64,000 nt of DNA from NCBI GenBank assembly GCA_946479745.1, contig CAMLGZ010000012.1, positions 1 through 64,000 on the forward strand, written 5' to 3'. A program made the position numbers and the translations under genes. Positions 8,357-16,660 of the stretch are shown here, piece by piece. The notes beneath the pieces are model-generated. The model was not told the origin of the DNA. It worked only from the letters and a program-made list of their open reading frames with translations, and searched no databases. Source of the stretch: an uncultured Pseudoxanthomonas sp. (GTDB lineage: Bacteria; Pseudomonadota; Gammaproteobacteria; Xanthomonadales; Xanthomonadaceae). How positions within the stretch are numbered: position 1 is the stretch's first letter; every line of letters starts with the position of its first letter.

Positions 8357-9652
8357 ATGTTCTTCTTCATGATGGTGTACCTGATCCTGGTGATCATCCG
8401 TCCCCAGGACTATCCGGCGGTGGTGGATTCGCCGGGCCCGCCCTGGCAGCCGATCGCGCTGATCCTGGCGGCGGGGTTCTGGCTGTTTTCGGCGCGCAAG
8501 TCCTTTGCGGCGCCGCAGTACCTGCTGCTGCCGGTGTTCCTACTGGTGGCGATGATTTCCAAGATCGTCAACGGCTGGACCGGTGGCGCGGTCTTCGTGT
8601 TCGCGCTGTTCGCGCCGGTGATACTCGCGTTCGTGCTGCTGTCCAATGCAGCCGACACGCGCAGCCGTCTGCGCACTACCATGGCCGTATTCGCCGTCTG
8701 CGGCGCGGTGCTGGCGGTGCATGGCATCCAGCAGTCGACGACCGGCATCGGCTGGACCGGCGTGGAGATGTCGCAGGAGACCCGCATCCAGTACGTGGGC
8801 ATCTTCAACGACCCCAACGACCTGGGCATGCTGTTCGTGATGTGCCTGCCGATGGCGTTCTACCTGGGCAGCCGTGGCGGCTTGCTGGGATTGCGCCGGC
8901 TGTTCTGGTGGACCGGCGCGGGGCTGCTGGTCTACGGCATCTACCTCACCAATTCGCGCGGCACGCTGCTGGCGCTGGTGGCGATCCTGGGCGTGTACGT
9001 CTGGCAGAAACGTGGACCGGTGACCGCAGGCGTGCTGGCCGTCGGCGCACTGGCCGGATTGATGGCAATGCCGTCGCGCATGCAGGAACTCGATTCTTCC
9101 GAAGCTTCCGCCGCTGGCCGTATCGATTCCTGGTACGAAGGCATCCAGATGTTCATCAGCGATCCGTTGTTCGGCGTGGGTGCCGGCGGTTACACGGACG
9201 TAAACCCGCTGACGGCGCACAACTCCTTCGTGCTGGTGCTGGCCGAGATGGGCATCATCGGCTTCACTATCTGGCTGGCTATCGCCGGCTACAGCTTCAG
9301 GATGACCCTGTCGGTGCTCAAGCGCGGCGACGAGGTCATGGACGACGTGCCGGCCGAGGTGCCCGACGACGAGGTGGTGGCCGGCTGGCGCGACGATCGT
9401 GCGTTGACGTTGACCCTGCTGCTGTCGCTGGTCGGTTACTTCGTCTCTGCATTCTTCCTGAGCCGCAGCTACGTGATCATCCTGTATCTGCTGGTGGCGT
9501 TGATCGTGGCCAACTACGTGCGCATGCGCGAAACCTATCCGAGCCTTCCGGTGTTCAGCCTGGACAAGGACCTGGTGCGTTGGCCCGTTTACGCGGTGCT
9601 GTGGGTGATAGGGCTCTACATCATGGTGAAGGTGCTGCTGGCTACGGTATGA
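8357..9652 (+). CDS. O-antigen ligase/polymerase-like membrane protein (Wzy_C family)
   Basis: A 431-residue integral membrane protein with about ten hydrophobic helices and the family's periplasmic loop. The characteristic piece is DPLFGVGAGGYTD followed by TAHNSFVLVLAEMGIIG, with the conserved His near residue 287. It resembles both O-antigen ligases and Wzy polymerases, and also the ligase-like protein associated with exosortase-A loci. In this Wzx/Wzy-type operon, polymerisation of flipped repeat units in the periplasm is the likely role. An ACAGGGG site precedes the ATG. The stop overlaps the flippase start (ATGA). Confidence 0.82.
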   Translation: MFFFMMVYLILVIIRPQDYPAVVDSPGPPWQPIALILAAGFWLFSARKSFAAPQYLLLPVFLLVAMISKIVNGWTGGAVFVFALFAPVILAFVLLSNAADTRSRLRTTMAVFAVCGAVLAVHGIQQSTTGIGWTGVEMSQETRIQYVGIFNDPNDLGMLFVMCLPMAFYLGSRGGLLGLRRLFWWTGAGLLVYGIYLTNSRGTLLALVAILGVYVWQKRGPVTAGVLAVGALAGLMAMPSRMQELDSSEASAAGRIDSWYEGIQMFISDPLFGVGAGGYTDVNPLTAHNSFVLVLAEMGIIGFTIWLAIAGYSFRMTLSVLKRGDEVMDDVPAEVPDDEVVAGWRDDRALTLTLLLSLVGYFVSAFFLSRSYVIILYLLVALIVANYVRMRETYPSLPVFSLDKDLVRWPVYAVLWVIGLYIMVKVLLATV

Positions 9653-11205
9653 ACACGCGCGCCCACACTCTTCGCAATACGTTCTTCTCCTCGGTAGGTT
9701 TGTACACCGAGTACGTGCTCGGCATGCTCACCTCCATCATCATCGCCCGCCACCTGGGGCCGGATGAATACGGCGCGTACAGTCTGGTGATCTGGCTGGT
9801 GGCGATGGGCGTAGCCACCACCAACTCGGGCACGGCCAGCGCGGCGATCAAATTCGTGGCCGAACTGCGTGGTTCCGGCAACCTGGAGATGATTCCGACC
9901 TTGCTGGATTACCTGCGCCGCGCGCAAAGGTTCTTCCTGCTGTTCGTGCTGCTGGCCGGCGCGGCGGTATTCCTGTTTGCCGGCGATCATGTCGCGCCAG
10001 GCATGAACCACCCGATGCTGCTGGGTTTCCTGGTGGTGTCGGTGGCGTTGCGTGCGTCGTACATGTTCAATATCGGCGTGGCCAAGGGCTTCGAGAACTT
10101 CCGCGCCACCGCCATCGTTTCGCTGGTATCGACGCCGATCAACCTGGGTCTGGTCATCGCCGCCTGGTTCTTCGACGCCAGTGTGGAGTGGCTGCTGGCG
10201 GTGTTCGTGGTTTCCGGCCTGGTGTTCTACGCGGTGTCGCTGCGCCAGATCAAGCCGCTGGTGCCGGCGCGCGTGCCGGGCACCAGGATTCCCGATGCGC
10301 TGATGGGCAGGGTACGCAGGCACATGGCATGGACCGCGCTCACCGTCTCGGTCGGTTTCCTCGCCGCCAGCGAAGTGGAGGTGCTGTTCCTCACGCTGTA
10401 TACCGACAGCCACGATGCGGGCCAGTTCAAGGTGGCCTACCAATTGGCGATCGGCGCGGCGGCGCTGGTGCCGGGTGTGTTCGGCGCGCTGTTGCTGCCG
10501 ATGATGGCCAACGCCTTGAGCCGTGGCCGCGAAGTGGCGGGGCGCCGTTTCGTGGCCAGCACCGGCTATCTGGCCTTGCTGGCGATGCCACTGATGGCGT
10601 TCGGCGCAGTGTTTTCCGATGCAGTGATCCACTTGCTGTATGGCAACGCCTACCTGGCGGCCGGGCCGGTGTTCGCGGTCTGCCTGGCCGGCGCGTCGAT
10701 CACCACCATGACCCAGGGCGGGTCCAGCCTGCTGGTCAGTGCCGATCGGCAGCGCAGCATCCTGATGCTGGTGATGGGCTGCGCCTTGCTCAAGGTACTG
10801 CTGGATGCGGTGCTGATCATGCACTTCGGCCTGCCCGGCGCGATCGCTGCCTATGGCCTGGTGGCACTGATCAATGCCGGAGCGATGATGGCCCTGGCCA
10901 TTCGCGTCAGCCACGCGACTCCGGACTGGGGCCGGCTGTCGCGAATCGCCTTGTCGGCGGCGATTGCGGCCTTGATCGCGCTGCCGCTGCGTGGCCAATT
11001 GCTGCCGTGGGCGCAGGTCGTGTTCGGCGGTCTGCTGCTTGGAGCCGTCTATGTGGCTGCAACCATGCTGTTCGGTTGCTGGAGTCGCGGAGACATAGAA
11101 CACCTGCAGCAGCTGTATCAGCGTTTCTTTCCGGGAAAGTCGCGCATGGGGACGCGTCTGCTGGAATGGGCCCATGATCGCGCGCCGGGGGAGGGTATGC
11201 CATGA
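9649..11205 (+). CDS. Polysaccharide flippase (Wzx/MATE-like)
   Basis: A 518-residue membrane protein of the polysaccharide-transport superfamily that flips undecaprenyl-linked repeat units across the inner membrane. It starts with the family's amphipathic entry NTFFSSVGLYTEYVLGM and IIARHLGPDEYGAYSL, and continues with about 12-14 hydrophobic helices. Cytoplasmic loops carry the expected positive charges. The same reading frame is open for a further 1.9 kb upstream, but that part is antisense to nothing functional and overlaps real genes; the true start is the ATG at 9649 within the ATGA overlap with the upstream gene. The stop overlaps the next ATG likewise. Confidence 0.88.
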   Translation: MNTRAHTLRNTFFSSVGLYTEYVLGMLTSIIIARHLGPDEYGAYSLVIWLVAMGVATTNSGTASAAIKFVAELRGSGNLEMIPTLLDYLRRAQRFFLLFVLLAGAAVFLFAGDHVAPGMNHPMLLGFLVVSVALRASYMFNIGVAKGFENFRATAIVSLVSTPINLGLVIAAWFFDASVEWLLAVFVVSGLVFYAVSLRQIKPLVPARVPGTRIPDALMGRVRRHMAWTALTVSVGFLAASEVEVLFLTLYTDSHDAGQFKVAYQLAIGAAALVPGVFGALLLPMMANALSRGREVAGRRFVASTGYLALLAMPLMAFGAVFSDAVIHLLYGNAYLAAGPVFAVCLAGASITTMTQGGSSLLVSADRQRSILMLVMGCALLKVLLDAVLIMHFGLPGAIAAYGLVALINAGAMMALAIRVSHATPDWGRLSRIALSAAIAALIALPLRGQLLPWAQVVFGGLLLGAVYVAATMLFGCWSRGDIEHLQQLYQRFFPGKSRMGTRLLEWAHDRAPGEGMP

Positions 11206-12536
11206 CCGGCCTGTACGAACCGCTGTTCCGGCGCGTCCTGTTCCCGGCCTACGAATCGGGACTGCGTCGTCGCAAGACCTTGGCTTATCTGCACGAGTAC
11301 GAGCAGAGCCAGTGGCGCACTCTGGAAGAGACCGAAGCGCTGCAATGGCAGAAGCTGCAGGGCCTGATACGGCATTGCTGGGAACAGGTGCCTTACTACC
11401 GCGAACTCTGGTCGACTCTGGGCATAAGCACTCCGGATGACATCGCCAGCCCTGCCGATTACGCGCGCCTGCCGGTGCTTACCAAGCCGGAGATCCGCGC
11501 GAATTTCGACAAGTTCATCGCTCCTGCCTATCGCGATGGCCTGCTCTACAAGACCACCGGCGGCTCCACCGGCGAACCGTTGCGTTTCGGCTATACGCGC
11601 GAAAGCTACGAACGGCGCCTGTCCATCATGTGGAGGGGCTACGGCTGGGCGGGTGCGCGCCTCGGTCAGCGCACGCTGTACCTGTGGGGCACGCCCGTGG
11701 GTGCGCAGAAGCGCAAGGACCGGATGTACCACGCCGCTTTCAACCGCTACATGCTCAATGCCTTCGAGATGACCGAAGAGCGTATGGCCGAGTACGCCGA
11801 CACGGTGGATCGCTTCCGCCCCGAGACCATCGTTTCCTACGTCGCGCCGATAGTGAAACTGGCCGAATGGCTGATCGCCAACGGCAGGCGCATCCATCGT
11901 CCGCAACGGATCCTGGGCGCGGCCGAGTCGCTGCACGAAAGCCAGCGCAAGATCATCGAGCAGGCATTCGGCTGCCCGGCCTACAACACCTACGGCTGCC
12001 GCGAGTTCATGCTGGTCGCGGCCGAATGCGGGCATCGCGGCGGTTTGCACGTCAACGCCGATCATCTGAAGGTGGAGCTGGGCGACTCCGCAGACGCGGG
12101 GCCGGGCGATGTGATCGTTACCGATCTGCACAATTACGGCATGCCGCTCTTGCGTTATGCCAATGGCGATCTGGCCACGGCCGGCGCGGGAAGCTGCACC
12201 TGCGGACGCGGCTTGCCGCTGCTGGCCAGCGTGGACGGACGCAAGCTGGATGCCTTGCGCACTCCGGACGGGCGCTTCGTTCCGGGCGAATACATCGTCT
12301 ACGCTTTCTTGTACGCAACGGGCATCAAACGCTATCAGGTGGTGCAGAAGCGACTGGACGCATTCGAAATCCGGATCGTGCGCGACAAGGATTTCGAGCC
12401 ATCCGCCGTCGACCTGGTTCGCCGCGAGCTGCTCAAGGTGGTGGGGGACAGCGTCACTCTCGATTTCCAGTTCGTCGACGAAATTCCTTTGACCCAGACC
12501 GGCAAGTTGCGGGTCACGATTTCGGAGCTGGCATGA
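11202..12536 (+). CDS. CapK/PaaK-like adenylate-forming enzyme
   Basis: A 444-residue member of the PaaK/CapK branch of adenylate-forming enzymes. The AMP-binding loop is TTGGSTGEPL at about 117-126. Later come YNTYGCREF and VAAECG with the conserved cysteines, GDVIVTDLHNYGMPLLRY, and a CTCGRG metal-type motif near 330, which this branch shares. A C-terminal lysine-containing segment (LTQTGKLR) corresponds to the catalytic Lys of the superfamily. CapK-like proteins are frequent in capsule and O-antigen loci, but their substrates are rarely known. It could activate an acyl group for the two GNAT-like transferases at 226-2480; that link is inference. Confidence 0.78.
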   Translation: MTGLYEPLFRRVLFPAYESGLRRRKTLAYLHEYEQSQWRTLEETEALQWQKLQGLIRHCWEQVPYYRELWSTLGISTPDDIASPADYARLPVLTKPEIRANFDKFIAPAYRDGLLYKTTGGSTGEPLRFGYTRESYERRLSIMWRGYGWAGARLGQRTLYLWGTPVGAQKRKDRMYHAAFNRYMLNAFEMTEERMAEYADTVDRFRPETIVSYVAPIVKLAEWLIANGRRIHRPQRILGAAESLHESQRKIIEQAFGCPAYNTYGCREFMLVAAECGHRGGLHVNADHLKVELGDSADAGPGDVIVTDLHNYGMPLLRYANGDLATAGAGSCTCGRGLPLLASVDGRKLDALRTPDGRFVPGEYIVYAFLYATGIKRYQVVQKRLDAFEIRIVRDKDFEPSAVDLVRRELLKVVGDSVTLDFQFVDEIPLTQTGKLRVTISELA

Positions 12537-13672
12537 ACGCGACGTCCAGCCTGAGCATCACCCATTTCGTCGAGAACATGGAGCGCGGCGGACTGGAGCG
12601 GGCGGTGATCGACCTGATCGCGGCCCAGCGCGAAGCCGGCCACGAATGCCGCCTGGTATGCCTGTTCGACCGCGGCATCCTGGCCGACGAACTTTCCGCC
12701 AGCGGCGTGAGCGTGGAAATCTGCGACAAGCGCACCGGTGCCGATTTCCGTGCCTTGCGCCGCGCGCGCGACCTGCTGCGCGGCGGTGGCGTGCTGCACA
12801 CCCACAACGCCGCCGCCCACTACCATGCGGTGCTGGCCTCGGCCGGCTTGCCGTTGCAGCGGGTGGTCAATACCCGGCATGGCATGGGCGAGAGCAATCC
12901 ACGCAGCCGGCGCGAATGGCTCTACCGCCGCTCGATGACCAGGACCGACTACGCCGTGGCCGTATGCGAAACCGCACGCCGGCATCTGCAGAACAACGGG
13001 GTTTCGCCGCGCTCGGCGCTGCTGTCCATTCCCAACGGCATACGTACCGAAGGTTTCCGCGTCGCAGACGAGAGGGCGCGGGCCCGTTTACGCGACGAAT
13101 TGGCGCTTCCCTCCAACAGCCGGCTCATAGGTACGGTGGGCCGGCTGGAGCCGGTCAAGGACCAGGCCAATCTGATCCGTGCGTTCCGGCAGGTGCGTCT
13201 GGGCGTGCCCGAAGCGGCGCTGGTGCTGGTCGGCGACGGCGCGTTGCGGCGCGAACTGGAGGCTATCGCCGCGGCCGAAGGGGTCGCCGATGCGACGCGT
13301 TTCCTGGGCGATCGCTCGGACGTGCCGCAATTGCTGCAGGGGATGGACGTGTTCGCCCTGTCGTCGGTGAGCGAGGGTTATTCCATCGCCCTGCTGGAGG
13401 CCTGCGCCGCGCAACTGCCCATCGTGGCGACCGACGTGGGCGGCAATGGCGAAATCGTGCGCGACCGCCGCAATGGATTGCTGGTGCCGGCCCGCGACGC
13501 CGATGCGCTGGCCGCTGCGCTGGCGGAATTGCTGTCGTCTCCCGCTCGCGCGGCGGCGATGGGGCAGGCCGGCCGGCAGTGGGTGACCCATGAGGGCTCG
13601 TTCCGGACCATGGCCAGCCGCTACGAAACGCTCTACCGCAACGCCGCAGTGCGCCCGGGTAGCGGGCCATGA
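12533..13672 (+). CDS. Glycosyltransferase family 4
   Basis: A 379-residue GT4 transferase with both Rossmann halves. The N-terminal half has ENMERGGLERAVIDL, typical of this group's acceptor side. The donor half begins near RLIGTVGRLEPVKDQANLI and carries the E-x7-E catalytic segment SEGYSIALLEA at about 280-290 followed by VATDVGGNGEIV. It should transfer a sugar from a nucleotide donor to the growing lipid-linked oligosaccharide at the cytoplasmic membrane. The start ATG overlaps the CapK-like stop by four bases. Its own stop overlaps the ATG of a 39-codon open frame leading to the next gene. Confidence 0.87.
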   Translation: MNATSSLSITHFVENMERGGLERAVIDLIAAQREAGHECRLVCLFDRGILADELSASGVSVEICDKRTGADFRALRRARDLLRGGGVLHTHNAAAHYHAVLASAGLPLQRVVNTRHGMGESNPRSRREWLYRRSMTRTDYAVAVCETARRHLQNNGVSPRSALLSIPNGIRTEGFRVADERARARLRDELALPSNSRLIGTVGRLEPVKDQANLIRAFRQVRLGVPEAALVLVGDGALRRELEAIAAAEGVADATRFLGDRSDVPQLLQGMDVFALSSVSEGYSIALLEACAAQLPIVATDVGGNGEIVRDRRNGLLVPARDADALAAALAELLSSPARAAAMGQAGRQWVTHEGSFRTMASRYETLYRNAAVRPGSGP

Positions 13673-13788
13673 ATCACGCACCGCGTCGGCAATCCATCCG
13701 CAACGGGAACTATCGCCGTTCCTGCCTGCCCCAAACTGCGCGCCACTTGAACAGACAACCAGCTTCGTATCCATTGCCAATCCCATGA
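13669..13788 (+). CDS. Possible 39-codon coupling peptide
   Basis: Between the GT4 and the next deacetylase is a 39-codon frame that begins with an ATGA overlap on the GT4 stop and ends with an ATGA overlap on the deacetylase start. The predicted peptide is basic and proline-rich (MNHAPRRQSIRNGNYRR at the N-terminus), with no recognisable domain. It has no separate ribosome-binding site. It may simply carry ribosomes across the 112-base gap. It could equally be a chance frame. Confidence 0.25.
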   Translation: MNHAPRRQSIRNGNYRRSCLPQTARHLNRQPASYPLPIP

Positions 13789-14423
13789 CCCCACGGCCCA
13801 GAAAACTCAAGATCCTGCGTTGGTTGCCCGGCTCGCTGGTGACCACTACCGGTTCGCGTGCGGGTCGTGCCCTGTACCTGACTTTCGATGATGGTCCGCA
13901 TCCCGAACACACCGCGCCATTGCTCGAATTGCTGGCGCAGCACCAGGCCAAGGCCAGCTTTTTCCTGATCGGCCGCCAGATCGAGGCGCATCCCGAGCTG
14001 GCGCGCCGCATTGCCGGCGAAGGGCATACGCTGGGCAATCATTCTTTCACCCACCCGCATTTCGAGAAGCTCGACTTGTCGGCGCAGTTGGACGAAGCGG
14101 ATCGCACCGATGCGCTGCTGAGCGCGATCGACGGCCGGCCCCGGCATAGTTTCCGGCCTCCGCGCGGAGTGATGCCGCCGCGCATGCTGGCCAATTTCTT
14201 CCGCCAGCGCCGTCGTACCGCTTACTGGTCCTACGACAGCCTGGACTACAGCCGCCGTCCGGCGGCCGAGCTGATCGAGATCATCCGCCGGCATCCGGTG
14301 CAGGCGGGGGACATCCTGCTGATGCATGACGACAGCACGCTTTCGCTGGAAATGCTCACCGTGCTCATTCCCGAGTGGAAGGCCCAGGGCTTCAATCTGC
14401 AAGCCTTGCCTGCCGAGACCTGA
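13785..14423 (+). CDS. Polysaccharide deacetylase, CE4 family
   Basis: A compact 212-residue CE4 deacetylase with nearly all catalytic motifs: TFDDGPHP at 33-40, GNHSFTHP with metal His at 86 and 90, FRPPRGV for the catalytic groove, WSYDSLDY, and the C-terminal LLMHDD with the catalytic His near 180. It removes acetyl groups from N-acetyl-hexosamine. There is no signal peptide, so it may act on the lipid-linked intermediate. The upstream frame stays open for 65 codons, but those residues are GT4 antiframe sequence; the ATG at 13785 is preferred because it overlaps a preceding stop and lies just before the conserved domain. Confidence 0.87.
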   Translation: MTPRPRKLKILRWLPGSLVTTTGSRAGRALYLTFDDGPHPEHTAPLLELLAQHQAKASFFLIGRQIEAHPELARRIAGEGHTLGNHSFTHPHFEKLDLSAQLDEADRTDALLSAIDGRPRHSFRPPRGVMPPRMLANFFRQRRRTAYWSYDSLDYSRRPAAELIEIIRRHPVQAGDILLMHDDSTLSLEMLTVLIPEWKAQGFNLQALPAET

Positions 14424-14519
14424 GGCGATTGCAGCTGGGCTGGCCTGCGCGCGCCGCTTATCCCGTTGATCGTCATGTAACGGCAGCGGCCGGAACGCGA
14501 TAAAGGCAAGGGGGAAATC

Positions 14520-15785
14520 TTGGGCATTCAGCAATGGGGCGTGCTGCAATGGAGCGTGCTGCAATGGAGCGTGCTGCAATGGAGCGTGCTGCAATGGAGC
14601 GCGGCAGCCGTCGTCTTGGCCGCGGCGGCCATGGCCTTCGTGGTCTGGCGCCTTCTGCGTGCGCGCAACATGGAGATCTGGATCGGCAGCTATCTGCGCC
14701 GTCCGATCCCGCGCGTGACCGGCCAACCGGTGCATGTGATGTTCTGTTTCGTCGATCATTTCGAGCCGATGTGGCATGGCGCGGATCTGGCGACCCAGCG
14801 CGCGCGAGTGGATCGCTGGTGCCGGGATTACCGGGCACTGGCCTCGGCGCACCGCGATGCCGACGGCCGACCCCCGCAGCACAGCTTCTTCTATCCGGAA
14901 GAGGAATACGCCGAGGAACACCTGGACAAGATCGCCGCGCTTTGCGCCGACGGCTACGGCGAGTTGGAAATACACCTGCACCACGACAACGATACCGAAG
15001 CCAATTTCCGCGAAAGCATCCGCCGCTTCTGCAATACCCTGCACGAACGCCATGGCGCGCTGTCGCGCGATCCCGCTACCGGCGAGCTGAGCTTCGGTTT
15101 CATCCATGGCAACTGGTGCCTGGACAACTCGCGCGGCGATGGACGCTGGTGCGGCCTCAACAACGAACTCATATTGCTGCGGGAATTGGGCTGCTACGCG
15201 GATTTCACTCTGCCGTCCGCCCCCAGCGACACCCAGACCCGCACCATCAACTCCATCTACTACGCCACCGACGATCCGCAACACCCCAAATCGCACAACG
15301 ACGGCGTGGCCGTACATGTCGGTGGCAGCGCGACCGGAGACCTGATGATCGTACAGGGCCCGTTGGGACTGAACTGGCGCGAGCGCAAGGCCGGCGTGAT
15401 TCCGCGCATCGAGAACGCAGACGTGCGCCGCGGCTGTCCTCCGACTCCGCAGCGCGTCGACGACTGGGTGCGTACCGGCGTGCACGTGGAAGGAAAGCCG
15501 GAATGGGTGTTCGTGAAAGTGCATACCCACGGCACCCAGGAATACGACATGGATACGCTGCTGGGGCCGCCCACCGACGCCATGCACGCGCATCTTGAGC
15601 ACGCCTACAACGATGGGGAACGCTACGTGCTGCACTACGTCAGCGCGCGCGAGGTCTACAACATCATCAAGGCGGCAGAGGCGGGCAAGCAAGGCAATCC
15701 CAACGAATACCGCGATTTCATCCTGCCGCCGCCGAAGTCTTCGTGGGCCGGCTCCGCTCAGGCCTCCGTGCGGAATGCGGCATGA
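14520..15785 (+). CDS. WalW-like deacetylase-related protein with N-terminal VLQWS repeats
   Basis: A 421-residue membrane-anchored protein with the look of the WalW/polysaccharide-deacetylase-like family of LPS and capsule loci. It starts at TTG, supported by a GGGGGA site five to ten bases upstream. Residues 8-27 are four copies of VLQWS, encoded by a 15-bp tandem repeat. A transmembrane helix follows at 28-46. The large domain has VDHFEPMWHG at 78-87, LEIHLHHDNDTE, FGFIHGNWCLDNS and VKVHTHGTQEYD, all rich in metal-type His/Asp. These suggest a CE4-like barrel, but the classical TFDDG motif is absent. Function is unproved. The stop overlaps the next ATG. Confidence 0.7.
   Translation: MGIQQWGVLQWSVLQWSVLQWSVLQWSAAAVVLAAAAMAFVVWRLLRARNMEIWIGSYLRRPIPRVTGQPVHVMFCFVDHFEPMWHGADLATQRARVDRWCRDYRALASAHRDADGRPPQHSFFYPEEEYAEEHLDKIAALCADGYGELEIHLHHDNDTEANFRESIRRFCNTLHERHGALSRDPATGELSFGFIHGNWCLDNSRGDGRWCGLNNELILLRELGCYADFTLPSAPSDTQTRTINSIYYATDDPQHPKSHNDGVAVHVGGSATGDLMIVQGPLGLNWRERKAGVIPRIENADVRRGCPPTPQRVDDWVRTGVHVEGKPEWVFVKVHTHGTQEYDMDTLLGPPTDAMHAHLEHAYNDGERYVLHYVSAREVYNIIKAAEAGKQGNPNEYRDFILPPPKSSWAGSAQASVRNAA
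14531..14605 (+). repeat. 15-bp in-frame tandem repeat, five units
   Basis: Five adjacent 15-bp units begin at 14531, 14546, 14561, 14576 and 14591. Units two to four are identical (GCAATGGAGCGTGCT). The first differs by one base and the last diverges at its 3' end. Because the unit is a multiple of three, gain or loss of copies changes protein length without a frameshift. The repeat encodes the pentapeptide VLQWS just before a membrane helix. Confidence 0.95.
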
Positions 15786-16588
15786 CCACCGCCACTTCCC
15801 TGCAATCGGCCAACGGCAGCGGCCGCTCCACGGAGCTGCTGGTCAGCGTGATCATGCCGGTCTTCAATGCGGAGCAAACGCTGCGCAAGTCGGTGGATTC
15901 GGTGTTGCGGCAAACGCTGGCCAATCTCGAACTGGTGCTGGTGGACGACTGTTCGCGCGACGGATCGGCCCGGATCATGCGCGAATACGCCAGCAAGGAC
16001 CCTCGCGTGAAGATCGTCAGCCAGCCGGCGAATGCAGGCGTGGCCGAGGCCCGCAATGCGGGGCTGCGTGCGGCATCGGGCAGCCATGTCGCCTTTCTGG
16101 ATAGCGACGATTGGTGGGATCCGCGTAAATTGGAATTGCAGCTTGCGCAAATGCAGGAGAGCGGCGCATTGGTTTCCTACTCGGGTTACCAGCGGGTCGC
16201 CGAAGACGGACACCTGCTGTCCTGCGTCGAACCGCCGGCGGAGATCGCCTACGGCGACATGCTCAAGAGCAACCACATAGGCAATCTCACCGGTGTCTAC
16301 GACCGTCGTCTGGGCGACGTCCCCTTCATCCGCATGGGCCACGAAGACTATGTGTTCTGGCTGGACCGCGTGCGCCGTGCGGGCCATGCCGTGCGCGTGC
16401 GGCATGAAGGCCCGCTGGCCTATTACCTGGTGCGCAACGGCTCGGTTTCTTCCAACAAGTTGCGGGCGGCGCATTGGCAGTGGCGCGTGTACCGCGAATC
16501 GGAGCATCTCACGCTCTGGCAGGCATGCTGGTACATGCTCCACTACGTCAGGCATGCGCTTTCAAAGCGTGGCCTTGCCGCCGTCTGA
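15782..16588 (+). CDS. Glycosyltransferase family 2
   Basis: A 268-residue GT-A, family 2 transferase. VSVIMPVFNAEQTL at 22-35 is the first strand, LVLVDDCSRDGS at 51-62 the nucleotide-binding Asp region, and VAFLDSDDWW at 103-112 the metal-binding DxD. RMGHEDYVFW corresponds to the catalytic ED motif. There is no transmembrane helix beyond a weak hydrophobic C-terminal segment, so it is a cytosolic or peripheral enzyme. It is the last gene of the plus-strand operon. The ATG at 15782 overlaps the upstream stop, and a strong terminator follows 17 bases after its own stop. Confidence 0.9.
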   Translation: MTTATSLQSANGSGRSTELLVSVIMPVFNAEQTLRKSVDSVLRQTLANLELVLVDDCSRDGSARIMREYASKDPRVKIVSQPANAGVAEARNAGLRAASGSHVAFLDSDDWWDPRKLELQLAQMQESGALVSYSGYQRVAEDGHLLSCVEPPAEIAYGDMLKSNHIGNLTGVYDRRLGDVPFIRMGHEDYVFWLDRVRRAGHAVRVRHEGPLAYYLVRNGSVSSNKLRAAHWQWRVYRESEHLTLWQACWYMLHYVRHALSKRGLAAV

Positions 16589-16605
16589 CCGGCCCCGATA
16601 CGAAA

Positions 16606-16634
16606 AATGCCGCCTGTATCGAACAGGCGGCATT
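16606..16634. terminator. Bidirectional terminator between convergent operons
   Basis: A perfect 12-bp stem (16606-16617 with 16623-16634) closes a five-base loop. T-rich sequence follows on the plus strand and a run of five A precedes it, giving a T-run on the minus strand. It lies between the GT2 stop and the convergent lyase gene, so it can end both transcripts. Confidence 0.9.
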
Positions 16635-16660
16635 CTGTTTTCCCCAGATTCCCGACAGGC

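Noticed and set aside
7711..9648. Long plus-strand frame continuous with the flippase gene
   Set aside because: It overlaps the deacetylase and ligase genes in another frame, has no domain and no ribosome-binding site. The real flippase start is the ATG at 9649.
9616..11175. Minus-strand frame of 519 codons antisense to the flippase
   Set aside because: Composition is His/Gln/Arg-rich with no domain; it mirrors the codon bias of the real gene on the other strand.
13590..13784. Extended N-terminus of the CE4 deacetylase
   Set aside because: The 65 extra codons overlap the GT4 coding region and contain no conserved sequence; the ATG at 13785 fits the domain start.
14531..14605. Short regularly spaced repeats as a CRISPR array
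   Set aside because: Units are directly adjacent without spacers and lie inside a coding region, so it is a simple tandem repeat.
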